Shown piece by piece: positions 35,001 to 48,045 of a stretch of 64,000 bases of DNA. Source of the stretch: Sipunculus nudus (Eukaryota > Annelida > Sipuncula > Golfingiida > Sipunculidae); assembly GCA_026874595.1 (NCBI GenBank), contig CM049309.1:10193076-10257075 (forward strand), written 5' to 3'. The number at the start of each line of letters is the position of its first letter. Positions within the stretch are counted from its first letter, which is position 1. The position numbers and the translations under genes were made by a program. The notes under the pieces were generated by a model. That model did not search any database. It was not told the DNA's origin and saw nothing but the letters and a program-made list of their open reading frames with translations.

Positions 35001-37750
35001 TGAAATATGTCAGTGCCAGATGGACAAACACTTTCATGAAATATGTCAGTGCCAGATGGGAAAACACTGTTATGAAATATGTCAGTGCCAGATGGACAAA
35101 CACTGTAATGAAATATGTCAGTGTCAGATGGACAAACACTTTTATGAAATATGTCAGTGCCAAATGGACAAAGACTGTAATGAAATATGTCAGTGCCAGA
35201 TGGACAAACACTTTTATGATATATGTCAGTGCCAGATGGACAAACACTGTAATGAAATATGTCAGTGCCAGATGGGCAAACACTGTAATGAAATATGTCA
35301 GTTCCAGATGGGCAAACACTGTAATGAAATATGTCAGTTCCAGATGGACAAACACTTTTATGAAATATGTCAGTGCCAGATGGATTAACACTGTTATGAA
35401 ATATGTCAGTGCCGGATGGACAAACACTGTTATGAAATATGTCAGTGCCGGATGGAATAAAAACACTGTAATGAAATATGTCAGTGCCAGATGGACAAAC
35501 ACTTTATGAAATATGTCAGTGCCAGATGGACAAACACTTCTATGAAATATGTTAGTGCCAGATGGACAAAGACTGTAATGATATATGTCAGTGCCAGATG
35601 GACAAGCACTGTTATGAAATATGTCAGTGCCAAATGGACAAACACTGTTATGAAATATGTCAGTGCCAGATGGACAAACACTATTATGAAATATGTCAGT
35701 GCCAGATGGACAAACACTTTCATGAAATATGTCAGAGCCAGATGGATTAACACTGTTATGAAATATGTCAGTGCTAGATGGGCAAACACTGTTATGAAAT
35801 ATGTCAGTGCCAGATGGACAACACTTTTATGAAATATGTCAGAGCCAGATGGATTAACACTGTTATGAAATATGTCAGTGCCGGATGGACAAACACTGTT
35901 ATGAATTATGTCAGTGCCGGATGGAATAAAAACACTGTAATGAAATATGTCAGTGCCAGATGGACAAACACTTTATGAAATATGTCAGTGCCAGATGGAC
36001 AAACACTTCTATGAAATATGTTAGTGCCAGATGGACAAAGACTGTAATGATATATGTCAGTGCCAGATGGACAAGCACTGTTATGAAATATGTCAGTGCC
36101 AAATGGACAAACACTGTTATGAAATATGTCAGTGCCAGATGGACAAACACTATTATGAAATATGTCAGTGCCAGATGGACAAACACTTTCATGAAATATG
36201 TCAGAGCCAGATGGATTAACACTGTTATGAAATATGTCAGTGCTAGATGGGCAAACACTGTTATGAAATATGTCAGTGCCAGATGGACAACACTTTTATG
36301 AAATATGTCAGAGCCAGATGGATTAACACTGTTATGAAATATGTCAGTGCCAGATGGACAAACACTTTTATGAAATATGTCAGTGCCAGATGGACAAACA
36401 CTGTTATGAAATATGTCAGTGCCAGATGGACAAACACTGTAATGAAATATGTCAGTGCCAGATTGACAAACACTGTTCTGAAATATGTCAGTGCCAGATG
36501 GACAACACTTTTATGAAATATGTCAGAGCCAGATGGATTAACACTGTTATGAAATATGTCAGTGCCAGATGGACAAACACTTTTATGAAATATGTCAGTG
36601 CCAGATTGACAAACACTGTTATGAAATATGACAGTGCCAGATGAACAAACACTGTTATAAAATATGTCAGTGCAAGATGGGCAGAACCTTTATGAAATAT
36701 GTCAGTGCCAGATGGACAAACACTTTTATGAAATATGTCAGTGCCAGATTGACAAACACTTTAATGAAATATGTCAGTGCCAGATGGACAAACACTTTTA
36801 TGAAATATGTCAGTGCCAGATGGACAAACACTTTAATGAAATATGTTAGTGCCAGATGGACAAAGACTGTAATGAAAAATGTCAGTGCCAGATGGACAAG
36901 CACTGTTATGAAATATGTCAGTGCCAAATGGACAAACACTGTTATGAAATATGTCAGTGCTAGATGGGCAAACACTGTTATGAAATATGTCAGTGCCAGA
37001 TGGACAAACACTTTCATGAAATATGTCAGTGCCAGATGGACAAACACTGTTCTGAAATATGTCAGTGCCAGATGGACAAACACTGTTATGAAATATGTCA
37101 GTGCCAGTTGGACAAACACTGTAATGAAATATGTCAGTGCCAGATGGACAAACACTGTAATGAAATATGTCAGTGCCAGATGGACAAACACTTTTATGAA
37201 ATATGTCAGTGCAAGATGGGCAGAACCTTAATGAAATATGTCAGTGCCAGATTGACAAACACTTTTATGAAATATGTCAGTGCCAGATGGACAAAGACTG
37301 TAATGAAATATGTCAGTGCCAGATGGGCAAAGACTGTAATGAAATATGTCAGTGCCAGATGGGCAAACACTGTTATGAAATATGTCAGTGCCAGATGGAC
37401 AAACACTGTAATGAAATATGTCAGTGTCAGATGGACAAAGAATGTTATGAAATATGTCAGTGCCAAATGGACAAAGACTGTAATGAAATATGTCAGTGCC
37501 AGATGGACAAACACTGTAATGGAATATGTCAGTGCCAGATGGGCAAACACTGTTATGAAATATGTCAATGCCAGATGGACAAACACTGTAATGATATATG
37601 TCAGTGTCAGATGGACAAAGACTGTTATGAAATATGTCAGTGCCAAATGGACAAAGACTGTAATGAAATATGTCAGTGCCAGATGGACAAACACTTTTAT
37701 GATATATGTCAGTGCCAGATGGACAAACACTGTAATGAAATATGTCAGTG
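32021..37750 (+). repeat. Higher-order blocks inside the 36-bp array
   Basis: A rare unit variant CAAGATGGGCAGAACC occurs at 32,021, 32,560, 33,795, 34,334, 34,729, 36,673 and 37,212. Three of the gaps are exactly 539 bp (fifteen units minus 1 bp): 32,021-32,560, 33,795-34,334 and 36,673-37,212. Neighbouring variant order is also shared, so a block of at least 539 bp was copied within the array. Confidence 0.8.
35491..36301 (+). repeat. 469-bp recent tandem duplication in the 36-bp array
   Basis: The segment 35,491-35,832 recurs at 35,960-36,301. The 113-codon plus frames and the 102-codon minus frames of the two copies (35,481-35,789 and 35,950-36,258) have the same translation. The offset is 469 bp, thirteen units plus 1 bp. 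Confidence 0.85.
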
Positions 37751-38053
37751 CCAGATGGGCAAAGACTCTAATGAAATATGTCAGTGCCAGATGGACAAAC
37801 ACTGTAATGAAATATGTCAGTGCCAGATGGACAAACACTTTTATGAAATATTTCAGTGCCAGATGGACAAACACTGTAATGAAATATGACAGTGCCAGAT
37901 GGACAAACACTGTTATGAAATATGTCAGTGCCAGATGGGCAAACACTGTTATGAAATACATCAGGGCCAGATGGACAAACACTGTTATGAAACAGGTCAG
38001 TGCCAGATTGAAAAACACTGTTATGAAATACATCAGTGCCAGATGGACAAACA

Positions 38054-38488
38054 GGAAGGTCATAGCTTTACCTTAGCTGAGCTTAAGTCAGCTAAAACTT
38101 GCAAAACTTTGGTGAATATAGAACCACTTCCCAGCAGTAATGTAACAAAAAATTAGCACAAGACAAAGAAGTTTGGTTTGAACCAGCGGGTACTGTAAAT
38201 GTGATACCATGGAACACTGAGGCACACTCAGGGACCATCTGTTGTTTTTTATCTTGAGATGGGTATATGTTTCTCTGTCTGGTAAACATTAGCATACATA
38301 TAATCCCACCTCTTATGAATGTACATGACATTAATGTATACAGATGGTGAATGTTAACCGGAAAAGCAGACCCATGGATGGTAAAATGGTAAACATGTGA
38401 GACATGTTCCACATTAAACATGAGAGTTTAGTTTCAAAACCACTTAATCTGCACAATTAGCCAGACTTTCAAACTGATTGTAAAGGAT
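38054..38488. other. Spacer between the two satellites
   Basis: 435 bp without either unit. No gene is recognised; the minus-strand 109-codon frame (38,092-38,421) has no known domain. Its right edge (TAAAGGATTGGTCCATGG) resembles the solitary motif at 7550. Confidence 0.5.
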
Positions 38489-41400
38489 TGGTCCATGGCC
38501 TGTTGTTGGTGCTGTCTACTGAATGACAGTGGCCTGTTGTTGGTGCTGTCAACTGAATGTCTATGGCCTGTTGGTGCTGTCTACTGAATGTCCATGGCCT
38601 GTTGCTGGTGCTGTCTACTGAATGACCATGGCCTACTGCTGGTGCTGTCAACTGAATGTCCATGGCCTGTTGCTGGTGCTGTCTACTGAATGTCCATGGC
38701 CTGTTGGTGGTGTTGTCTACTGAATGTCCATGGCCTGTTGTTGGTGCTGTCTACTGAATGTCAATGGCTTCTTGGTGGTGCTGTCCACTGAATGTCCATG
38801 GCCTGTTGGTGGTGCTGTCCACTGAATGTCTATGGCCTGTTGGTGGTGCTGTCCACTGAATGTCTATGGCCTGTTGGTGGTGCTGTCTACTACATTAAAA
38901 TGGCCTGTTGGTGGTGCTGTCTACTGAATGTCCATGGCCTGTTGGTGGTGCTGTCCACTGAATGTCCATGGCCTGTTGGTGGTGCTGTCCACTGAATGTC
39001 TATGGCCTGTTGGTGGTGCTGTCTACTACATTTCAATGGCCTGTTGGTGGTGCTGTCTACTGAATGTCCATGGCCTGTTGCTGGTGCTGTCTACTGAATG
39101 TCCATGGCCTGTTGTTGGTGTTGTCTACTGAATGTCCATAGCCTGTTGGTTGTGCTGTCTACTAAATGTCCATGGCCTGTTGTTGGTGCTTTCTACTGAC
39201 TGTCAATGGCTTCTTGGTGGTGCTGTCCACTGAATGTCCATTGCCTATTGGTGGTGCTGTCCACTGAATGTGCATGGCCTGTTGCTGGTGCTGTCTACTG
39301 AATGTCCATGGCCTGTTGTTTGTGCTGTCTACTGAATGTCCATAGCCTGTTCGTTGTGCTGTCTACTGAATGTCCATGGCCTGTTGTTGGTGCTTTCTAC
39401 AGAATGTCAATGGCTTCTTGGTGGTGCTGTCTACTGAATGTCCATGGCCTGTTGCTGGTGCTGTCTACTGAATATCCATGGCCTGTTGGTGCTGCTGTCC
39501 ACTGAATGTAAATGGCCTGTTGATGGTGTTGTCTACTGAATGTCCATGGCCTGTTGTTGGTGTTGTCTACTGAATGTCCTTTGCCTGTTGCTGGTACTGT
39601 CTACTGAATGTCCATGGCCTGTTGTTGGTGCTGTCTAATTTCAATGGCCTGAAGGTGGTGCTGTCTACTGTATGTCCATGGCCTGTTGTTGGTGCTGTCA
39701 ACTGTATGTCCTTTGCCTGTTGCTGGTACTGTCTACTGAATGTCCATGGCCTGTTGTCGGTGCTGTCGACTGAATGTCTATGGCCTGTTGGTGGTGCTGT
39801 CTACTGAATTTCAATGGCCTGTTGGTGGTGCTGTCGTCTGTATGTCCAAAGCCTGTTGTTGGTGCTATCAATTGAATGTCCATGGCCTGCTCATGGAGCT
39901 GTCTACTGAATGTCTAAGGCCTGTTTTTGGTGCTGTCCATTGAATGTCAATAGCCTGTTGGAGGTGCTGTCTACTGAATGTCCAAGGCCTGTTGGTGGTG
40001 CTGTCTACTGAATGTCCATGGCCTGTTGGTGGTGCTGTCTATTGAATGTTTATGGCCTGTTGTTGGTGCTGTCTACTGAATATCCATGGCCTGTTGGTGC
40101 TGCTGTCTACTGAATGTTTATGGCCTGTTGATGGTGCTGTCCACTGAATGTTTATGGCCTGTTGGTGGTGCTGTCTACTGAATGTTTATGGCCTGTTGAT
40201 GGTGCTGTCCACTGAATGTCCATGGCCTGTTGTTGGTGCTGTCCACTGAATATCCATGGCCTGTTGGTGGTGCTGTCCACTGAATGTCTATGGCCTGTTG
40301 GTGGTGCTGTCCACTGAATGTCTATGGCCTGTTGGTGGTGCTGTCTACTACATTTCAATGGCCTGTTGATGGTGCTGTCCACTGAATGTCCATGGCCTGT
40401 TGTTGGTGCTGTCCACTGAATGTCCATGGCCTGTTGGTGGTGTTGTCCACTGAATGTCTATGGCCTGTTGGTGGTGCTGTCCACTGAATGTCTATGGCCT
40501 GTTGCTGGTGCTGTCTACTACATTTCAATGGCCTGTTGGTGATGCTGTCTACTGAATGTCCATGGCCTGTTGGTGGTGCTGTCCACTGAATGTCTATGGC
40601 CTGTTGGTGGTGCTGTCCACTTAATGTCTATGGCCTGTTGGTGGTGCTGTCTACTACATTCCAATGGCCTGTTGGTGGTGCTGTCTTCTGAATGTCAATG
40701 CCCTGTTGATGGTGCTGTCTACAGAATGTCAATGCCCTGTTGGTGGTGCTGTTTACTGAATGTCCATGGCCTGTTGGTGGTGCTGTCTACTGAATGTCCT
40801 TGGCCTGTTGTTGGTGCTGTTTACTGAATGTCCATGGCCTGTTGATGGTGCTGTCCACTGAATGTCCATGGCCTGTTGTTGGTGCTGTCTTCTGAATGTC
40901 CATAGCCTGTTGTTGGTGCTGTTGACTGAATGTCTATGGGCTGTCGGTGGTGCTGTCTACTGCATTTCAATTGCCTGTTGGAGGTGCTGTTTACTGAATG
41001 TCCATGGCCTGTTGGTGGTGCTGTCTACTGAATGACCATGGCCTGTTGTTGGTGCTGTCTACTGAATGTCCTTGGCCTGTTGTTGGTGCTGTCTACTGAA
41101 TGTCCATGGCCTGTTGTTGGTGCTGTCAACTGAATGTCTATGGGCTGTTGGTTGTGCTGTCTACTGCATTTCAATTGCCTGTTGGTGGTGCTGTCGTCTG
41201 TATGTCCATGGCCTGTTGTTGGTGCTGTCAATTGAATGTCCATGGCCTGCTCATGGAGCTGTCTACTGAATGTCTTTGGCCTGTTTTTGGTGCTGTCCAT
41301 TGAATGTCAATAGCCTGTTGGAGGTGCTGTCTACTGAATGTCCAAGGCCTGTTGGTGGTGCTGTCTACTGAATGTCCATGGCCTGTTGGTTATGCTGTCT

Positions 41401-44400
41401 ACTGAATGTTTATGGCCTGTTGTTGGTGCTGTCTACTGAATGTTTATGGCCTGTTGGTGCTGCTGTCTACTGAATGTTTATGGCCTGTTGATGGTGCTGT
41501 CTACTGAATGTTTATGGCCTGTTGGTGGTGCTGTCTACTGAATGTTTATGGCCTGTTGATGGTGCTGTCCACTGAATGTCCATTGCCTGTTGTTGGTGCT
41601 GTCCACTGAATGTCCATGGCCTGTTGGTGGTGCTGTCCACTGAATGTCTATGGCCTGTTGGTGGTGCTGTCCACTGAATGTCTATGGCCTGTTGGTGGTG
41701 CTGTCTACTACATTTCAATGGCCTGTTGGTGGTGCTGTCTACTGAATGTCCATGGCCTGTTGGTGGTGCTGTCTACTGAATGTTTATGGCCTGTTGATGG
41801 TGCTGTCTACTACATTTCAATGGCCTGTTGGTGATGCTGTCTACTGAATGTCCATGGCCTGTTGGTGGTGCTGTCCACTGAATGTCTATGGCCTGTTGGT
41901 GGTGCTGTCCACTTAATGTCTATGGCCTGTTGGTGGTGCTGTCTACTACATTCCAATGGCCTGTTGGTGGTGCTGTCTTCTGAATGTCAATGCCCTGTTG
42001 ATGGTGCTGTCTACAGAATGTCAATGCCCTGTTGGTGGTGCTGTTTACTGAATGTCAATGCCCTGTTGGTGGTGCTGTTTACTGAATGTCCATGGCCTGT
42101 TGGTGGTGCTGTCTACTGAATGTCCTTGGCCTGTTGTTGGTGCTGTTTACTGAATGTCCATGGCCTGTTGATGGTGCTGTCCACTGAATGTCCATGGCCT
42201 GTTGTTGGTGCTGTCTTCTGAATGTCCATAGCCTGTTGTTGGTGCTGTTGACTGAATGTCTATGGGCTGTCGGTGGTGCTGTCTACTGCATTTCAATTGC
42301 CTGTTGGAGGTGCTGTTTACTGAATGTCCATGGCCTGTTGGTGGTGCTGTCTACTGAATGACCATGGCCTGTTGTTGGTGCTGTCTACTGAATGTCCTTG
42401 GCCTGTTGTTGGTGCTGTCTACTGAATGTCCATGGCCTGTTGTTGGTGCTGTCAACTGAATGTCTATGGGCTGTTGGTTGTGCTGTCTACTGCATTTCAA
42501 TTGCCTGTTGGTGGTGCTGTCGTCTGTATGTCCATGGCCTGTTGTTGGTGCTGTCAATTGAATGTCCATGGCCTGCTCATGGAGCTGTCTACTGAATGTC
42601 TTTGGCCTGTTTTTGGTGCTGTCCATTGAATGTCAATAGCCTGTTGGAGGTGCTGTCTACTGAATGTCCAAGGCCTGTTGGTGGTGCTGTCTACTGAATG
42701 TCCATGGCCTGTTGGTTATGCTGTCTACTGAATGTTTATGGCCTGTTGTTGGTGCTGTCTACTGAATATCCATGGCCTGTTGGTGCTGCTGTCTACTGAA
42801 TGTTTATGGCCTGTTGATGGTGCTGTCTACTGAATGTTTATGGCCTGTTGGTGGTGCTGTCTACTGAATGTTTATGGCCTGTTGATGGTGCTGTCCACTG
42901 AATGTCCATTGCCTGTTGTTGGTGCTGTCCACTGAATGTCCATGGCCTGTTGGTGGTGCTGTCCACTGAATGTCTATGGCCTGTTGGTGGTGCTGTCCAC
43001 TGAATGTCTATGGCCTGTTGGTGGTGCTGTCTACTACATTTCAATGGCCTGTTGGTGGTGCTGTCTACTGAATGTCCATGGCCTGTTGGTGGTGCTGTCT
43101 ACTGAATGTTTATGGCCTGTTGATGGTGCTGTCCACTGAATGTCCATGGCCTGTTGTTGGTGCTGTCCATTGAATGTCTATGGCCTGTTGGTGGTGCTGT
43201 CTACTACATTTCAATGGCCTGTTGGCGGTGCTGTCTACTGAATGTCCATGGTCTGTTGGTGGTGCTGTCCACTGAATGTCTATGGCCTGTTGGTGGTGCT
43301 GTCCACTGAATGTCTATGGCCTGTTGGTGGTGCTGTCTACTACATTTCAATGGCCTGTTGGTGGTGCTATCTACTGAATGTCCATGGCCTGTTGGTGGTG
43401 CTGTCCACTGAATGTCTATGGCCTGTTGGTGGTGCTGTCTACTACATTCCAATGGCCTGTTGGTGGTGCTGTCCACTGAATGTCTATGGCCTGTTGCTGG
43501 TGCTGTCTACTACATTTCAATGGCCTGTTGGTGGTGCTGTCTACTGAATGTCCATGGCCTGTTGCTGGTGCTGTCTACTGAATGTCCATGGCCTGTTGTT
43601 GGTGTTGTCTACTGAATGTCCATAGCCTGTTGGTTGTGCTGTCTACTAAATGTCCATGGCCTGTTGTTGGTGCTGTTTACTGAATGTCCATGGCCTGTTG
43701 GTGGTGCTGTCCACTGAATGTCTATGGCCTGTTGGTGGTGCTGTCCACTGAATGTCTATGGCCTGTTGGTGGTGCTGTCTACTACATTAAAATGGCCTGT
43801 TGGTGGTGCTGTCTACTGAATGTCCATGGCCTGTTGGTGGTGCTGTCCACTGAATGTCTATGGCCTGTTGGTGGTGCTGTCCACTGAATGTCTATGGCCT
43901 TTTGGTGGTGCTGTCTACTACATTCCAATGGCCTGTTGGTGGTGCTGTCTTCTGAATATCAATGCCCTGTTGGTGGTGCTGTCTACAGAATGTCAATGCC
44001 CTGTTGGTGGTGCTGTTTACTGAATGTCCATGGCCTGTTGGTGGTGCTGTCTACTGAATGTCCTTGGCCTGTTGTTGGTGCTGTTTACTGAATGTCAATG
44101 GCCTGTTGATGGTGCTGTCCACTGAATATCCGTGGCCTGTTGTTGGTGCTGTCTACTGAATGTCCATAGCCTGTTGTTGGTGCTGTCTACTGAATGACCA
44201 TGGCCTGTTGTTAGTGCTGTCTACTGAATGTCCTTGGCCTGTTGTTGATGCTGTCTACTGAATGTCCATGGCCTGTTGTTGGTGCTGTCAACTGAATGTC
44301 TATGGGCTGTCGGTGGTGCTGTCTACTGCATTTCAATTGCTTGTTGGAGATGCTGTCTACTGAATGTCCATGGCCTGTTGGTGGTGCTGTCTACTTAATG

Positions 44401-44434
44401 ACCATGGACTGTTGTTGGGGCTGTCTACAGAATG
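38489..44434 (+). repeat. 34-bp satellite array, about 175 copies
   Basis: The unit is 34 bp with core CATGGCCTGTTGGTGGTGCT followed by GTCTACTGAATGTC. It is GC-richer (about half GC) than the surroundings, with a strong G+T bias on the plus strand. Because 34 is not divisible by three, each frame cycles through three units in 102 nt. This gives a 34-residue peptide period (MACWWCCLLNVHGLLVVLST-type) and many identical 67-codon frames ending at the same relative stop. These are artefacts. Confidence 0.95.
39891..43130 (+). repeat. Higher-order blocks of about 39-40 units in the 34-bp array
   Basis: The rare unit with TCATGGAGCT occurs at 39,891, 41,251 and 42,577, spaced 1,360 bp (40 units) and 1,326 bp (39 units). 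Flanking variants follow in the same order; for example 41,025-41,300 and 42,351-42,626 give identical translations. One extra unit near 42,050 explains a shift from 1,292 to 1,326 bp between copies. Confidence 0.85.
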
Positions 44435-47213
44435 AGTACCAATTAAGGTTACCATACAATTAAGAATGATATGTGATTTTTTATCCCTTCAGGTTTTATG
44501 TGCACAGGTTCAGGAATAATCCATAAATGATAACCTGTCAATTTTGTTATCAGCTTGTATGTAAACCAGCTCAAACACCTCACACAGAAAAGTTATAAGA
44601 ATTTCTCTGAGCAGGACTTACCTGGAGTTCATTAATATGTACAAAGAGTATACCAGAAATCACAGAAATTCTACAGAACAGACAGGTGTATAGCTAGCTT
44701 TAACAAATGTTGAGGCATATTTAGAACTGGTACCAAGTAGTAACCATTGACCTGGATCAAGCAGCAGTTTCAATATACTTTACATTAATTCATCATTCTT
44801 TCAAATGGATCTCATTGGTGGTAATTTGCCTGATTCTCAGTTCCTTTTACAAATTAAAGGTCCAATAACATTTGCAAATAATATTTGTGTCAATTATATC
44901 ATGCTGTTAGTTCATTTTGGCAGAATATAAAAGATTCCCAGCAAAACCATCCCAGCACACAGATTTTCTCACTCCATTTCACCTCTTTTATATATGTTGT
45001 TATGTTTCTGCCTATGAGTGTGAACAGTCCATGTGTGTGTGTGTTTACCATAAAAAAGACTGGGTAACCCAAGGTGCAATCTTGCGCATGCATGACAACT
45101 CCCAAACAAAATGAAGAACATGATAGAAGAAACATAGAAGAAACATGGGTTGGTAGCATGAAAAATCTTGATCTGTTAAGACAATCTCTTGCTATGGACG
45201 TATAAGTTTGGCACCACTGATCACACCTGGTGCAAGTTTATTTCCACTTGTTTTGTGCCACTGATCACATCTGGTGCAAGTATATATCCACTTGTGTGCA
45301 ATATTAAGCAAATGGTTTTAGAATGTAATATAAGCAGTTATCATAATATTTCAAGGAGAAAATATATAATACTTCAAATACATTTAACATACCTGGTATG
45401 TGAATTGATCCCTTTAAATAACACCTAAACCAAATTATGAATTGTGTTAGATAGGGTAAAGAAAGTCCATAGGGATAATTTATTGTGATCATTTGTGATC
45501 ACTAGAAGAATAAATGGCCCGCACACACACTCACTGTGACACAAATGAACAGACCTGGCTCAGAAGAGTACAGAGACACAAAATGCAATCACAGGAATGT
45601 AATAATCCCAGAAGGCATGATCAGAAGGCCCCCGGGGAAGTGAACGATGTGCGTATCCACAAAGGAGTCACCATAAAAACGCAAAGCCTACTGTGCTGAA
45701 ACAGACAAGTCTGGCATGTCAGGTTTTATGCAGAATGCAATTAATCAATTTTATCTCCATGACTGTCAAATCTGAATTTTACAAACCTAATTGACAACTG
45801 GCACTCAATACATCTCTGTGCCCAATATTCACTTCCTATCAAGATGAAATGTGATGAAATTACTCACAGTTTTGTGTCAATTTTTTTTAAAGATCTATCA
45901 AGACAAATACAAAACTTTATCACTCGAGCTGATATTTGTATATTATGACACACTTCTCACTACTTACAGTGATTAATGCTAATAAAATTAAAATTTGCAA
46001 AATTTTCAAAAAATAATAAAAATTTTAGACTGTTCCCATGCACTTTTTCTCAAACAGAATTGAGAGCTAATACTGAGAACCTACATTCATAGTAATAAAT
46101 ATTGTCTTCCATATTAAAATCATATGGTGATTTATATTCTTTTATTATTTACAGACCAACCTCAATTGCTTAGCACTGCCATCTAGTGTACAGTTGAGGA
46201 AATACTGTAAATCTAAGGATGATGCTCATAAGGATGAAGTCATTCGAGAAGTTTCATGATCATTAAATTTAATTTCCCAGTAATAAGTAAACTGAGGTTC
46301 TTTAGGACATAATAATTCATGAAATATTCATAATATTTTAGTGTTCATTAGCATTTGGGCTCTTGAACTAAGCTATCTTATCTGCTTTTCATGGGTGGAA
46401 TCCATGTACCGGTATCTTATCTGCCATTACAGCTTTTGCTATACTTTGAAGATTCACGTTTTTATTCTGTTATCATATGTCGTAGATTATAACAGCCTCG
46501 GCTGCCAAAACCTACTGGATCACACTGCTATCTTATAACCATGAATAACCACCACTACCCAATCTACAGGGATTAATATGATGCTGTTAAACCCGAAGGG
46601 CTCTGGATGTCTAGACTTTGCAGTATTATATTCTGTTGACTGGACCTCAAGGATGTGTTAATAACTGAATCAGTCTGTGTTGGCCCTCTCTGTTCCGATT
46701 CATTTATTTCCAACCATACCTCTGTTAACATTATCGGATATGGGGATACTTGAACAAAACATGCTTCACACCTACAAGCTTATTTTGTAAAGAGACATCA
46801 ACCAGAAGAGCATGGAGCAAATGCCACAGCCAAGGCTCAACATCCTATCCTATGTAAAAAAGAACTGGATCATGATTTTGTCAAAATTTTTTTCCCCTCC
46901 GTTAAACACCTCTCTTAAGCCCATATTATCACTTCACCACCATGTTGGATTGGAAGAACTTTAAGTCACCTGGTTGGTCCAGCTGACCATGCTTGCACTC
47001 TTCTAGACTGCCGCCAGGATTTAAATCTGAAACAAGTGGAGTTTTTATGACAGTTTTTGTCCTTTCGTATATATGACATGAATAAATTAATTTTTGCTTG
47101 TTTCAACTATTTTCAAATTTTTGGTCCATATGTGACTGTGAGCTAGATATTGACATGCCACATACCAGTTCAGATGCTTTCATAACTTATAAAATTTATT
47201 TGATAATGTGACG
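44435..47213. other. AT-rich sequence, mostly unassigned
   Basis: A two-copy tandem duplication (CACTGATCACACCTGGTGCA and CACTGATCACATCTGGTGCA, spaced about 44 bp) lies at about 45,213-45,298. Short frames elsewhere have no recognisable domain. I see no gene. Confidence 0.4.

Positions 47214-47290
<77 letters not shown>
47214..47290. repeat. (TA)n microsatellite, about 38 repeats
   Basis: Uninterrupted TA dinucleotides run from about 47,214 to 47,290. The Tyr-Ile frame across it is an artefact. Confidence 0.95.
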
Positions 47291-47294
<4 letters not shown>

Positions 47295-47652
47295 TGCAAT
47301 AATTTAGTTAACAGTTTACTGTATAAAATATAACAATCTATGCTGCAATTGTACCAAAATGACAAATGACACTTCTATTAATTAAAGATATAAGGCCAAT
47401 AACAACTTAATAAATTGTGTACATTTAAAGTAATAACTATTATTGCTCAACTAATCAGTAAAGTCTTTAGAAATTAATTTAATGATACTTTCAATTAATT
47501 TAAAGAGCTGTTTCTATGGGTGGCAAGTTTTGGCTAACTAAAGTAATTTAATAATTTTTTATGTGCTTACCTCATCATCCTGAAGTACTTGGTGCTGATG
47601 CACTTATAATGATAACAAACAAAACTCAAACTAAAACCATACTAAAGCCAGC

Positions 47653-48045
47653 TTAATTCACCTGCCTTTTCTACAGAATTTATGTGATTTCTGGCTTACT
47701 CTGTTTACATTTGAATTAACTCTAGGACATTCCTGTGACTGTTTATCTGTAAGCTGTTGGTAAACAAAGTGATGTTGAAAATGGAAAGACCATATAACTT
47801 AATGTGGCTGGTGCATATATGCAAAGTTGAACATTCATTAGTTGCAAAATGCCTTTGCAAAACTCCAGTTTGTCTGACTTGCCGCCAGATGTCCTTGTTG
47901 AATGTGTTTGGCGGCCCCCACCCCCATGTTATAAACATGGAAATATAAACAAAATGAACATCCTGTGTGCAGTGGGATCACCATTTTCTGGCCTATTTTT
48001 AGTAAAGGTTCAAGAGATAATATTTAGTTAATAGACCTCAGATAT
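47653..48045 (+). mobile_element. Terminal-inverted-repeat element, copy C (diverged)
   Basis: TTATGTGATTTCTGGCTTAC, CAGATGTCCTTGTTGAAT and TTTCTGGCCTATTTTTAG follow the order seen in the copies at 50.1 and 54.9 kb. The ends are eroded (TTAATTCACCTGCC on the left). Confidence 0.6.

Larger units (their letters stand above)
30700..38053 (+). repeat. 36-bp satellite array, about 204 copies
   Basis: The unit is 36 bp with core GTCAGTGCCAGATGGAC, then an AAACACTG-type tail and GAAATAT. The last bases of the tail vary (GTTAT, GTAAT, TTTAT), as does GGAC/GGGC. Because 36 is divisible by three, four of the six frames stay open: plus KYVSARWTNTVM and EICQCQMDKHCY, minus FITVFVHLALTY and HNSVCPSGTDIF. 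This explains frames up to 370 codons overlapping on both strands. Edge units are most diverged and 35-bp or shorter units break the frame. I treat these frames as artefacts, not genes. Confidence 0.95.

Noticed and set aside
30661-38076. Many long open frames (up to 370 codons) on both strands with 12-residue repeats
   Set aside because: They come from a 36-bp satellite whose length is divisible by three. Frames overlap on both strands, break wherever a unit has 35 bp, and lack splice or promoter signals.
38469-44091. Repeated 67-codon Cys/Trp-rich frames that look like a secreted peptide family
   Set aside because: They are the three-frame cycling of a 34-bp satellite (six units make 204 bp). 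The identical lengths and the antisense frames show an artefact.
30700-44434. CRISPR array
   Set aside because: Units of 36 and 34 bp fit CRISPR repeat lengths, but the copies are contiguous with no unique spacers, no cas genes are near, and the DNA is eukaryotic.
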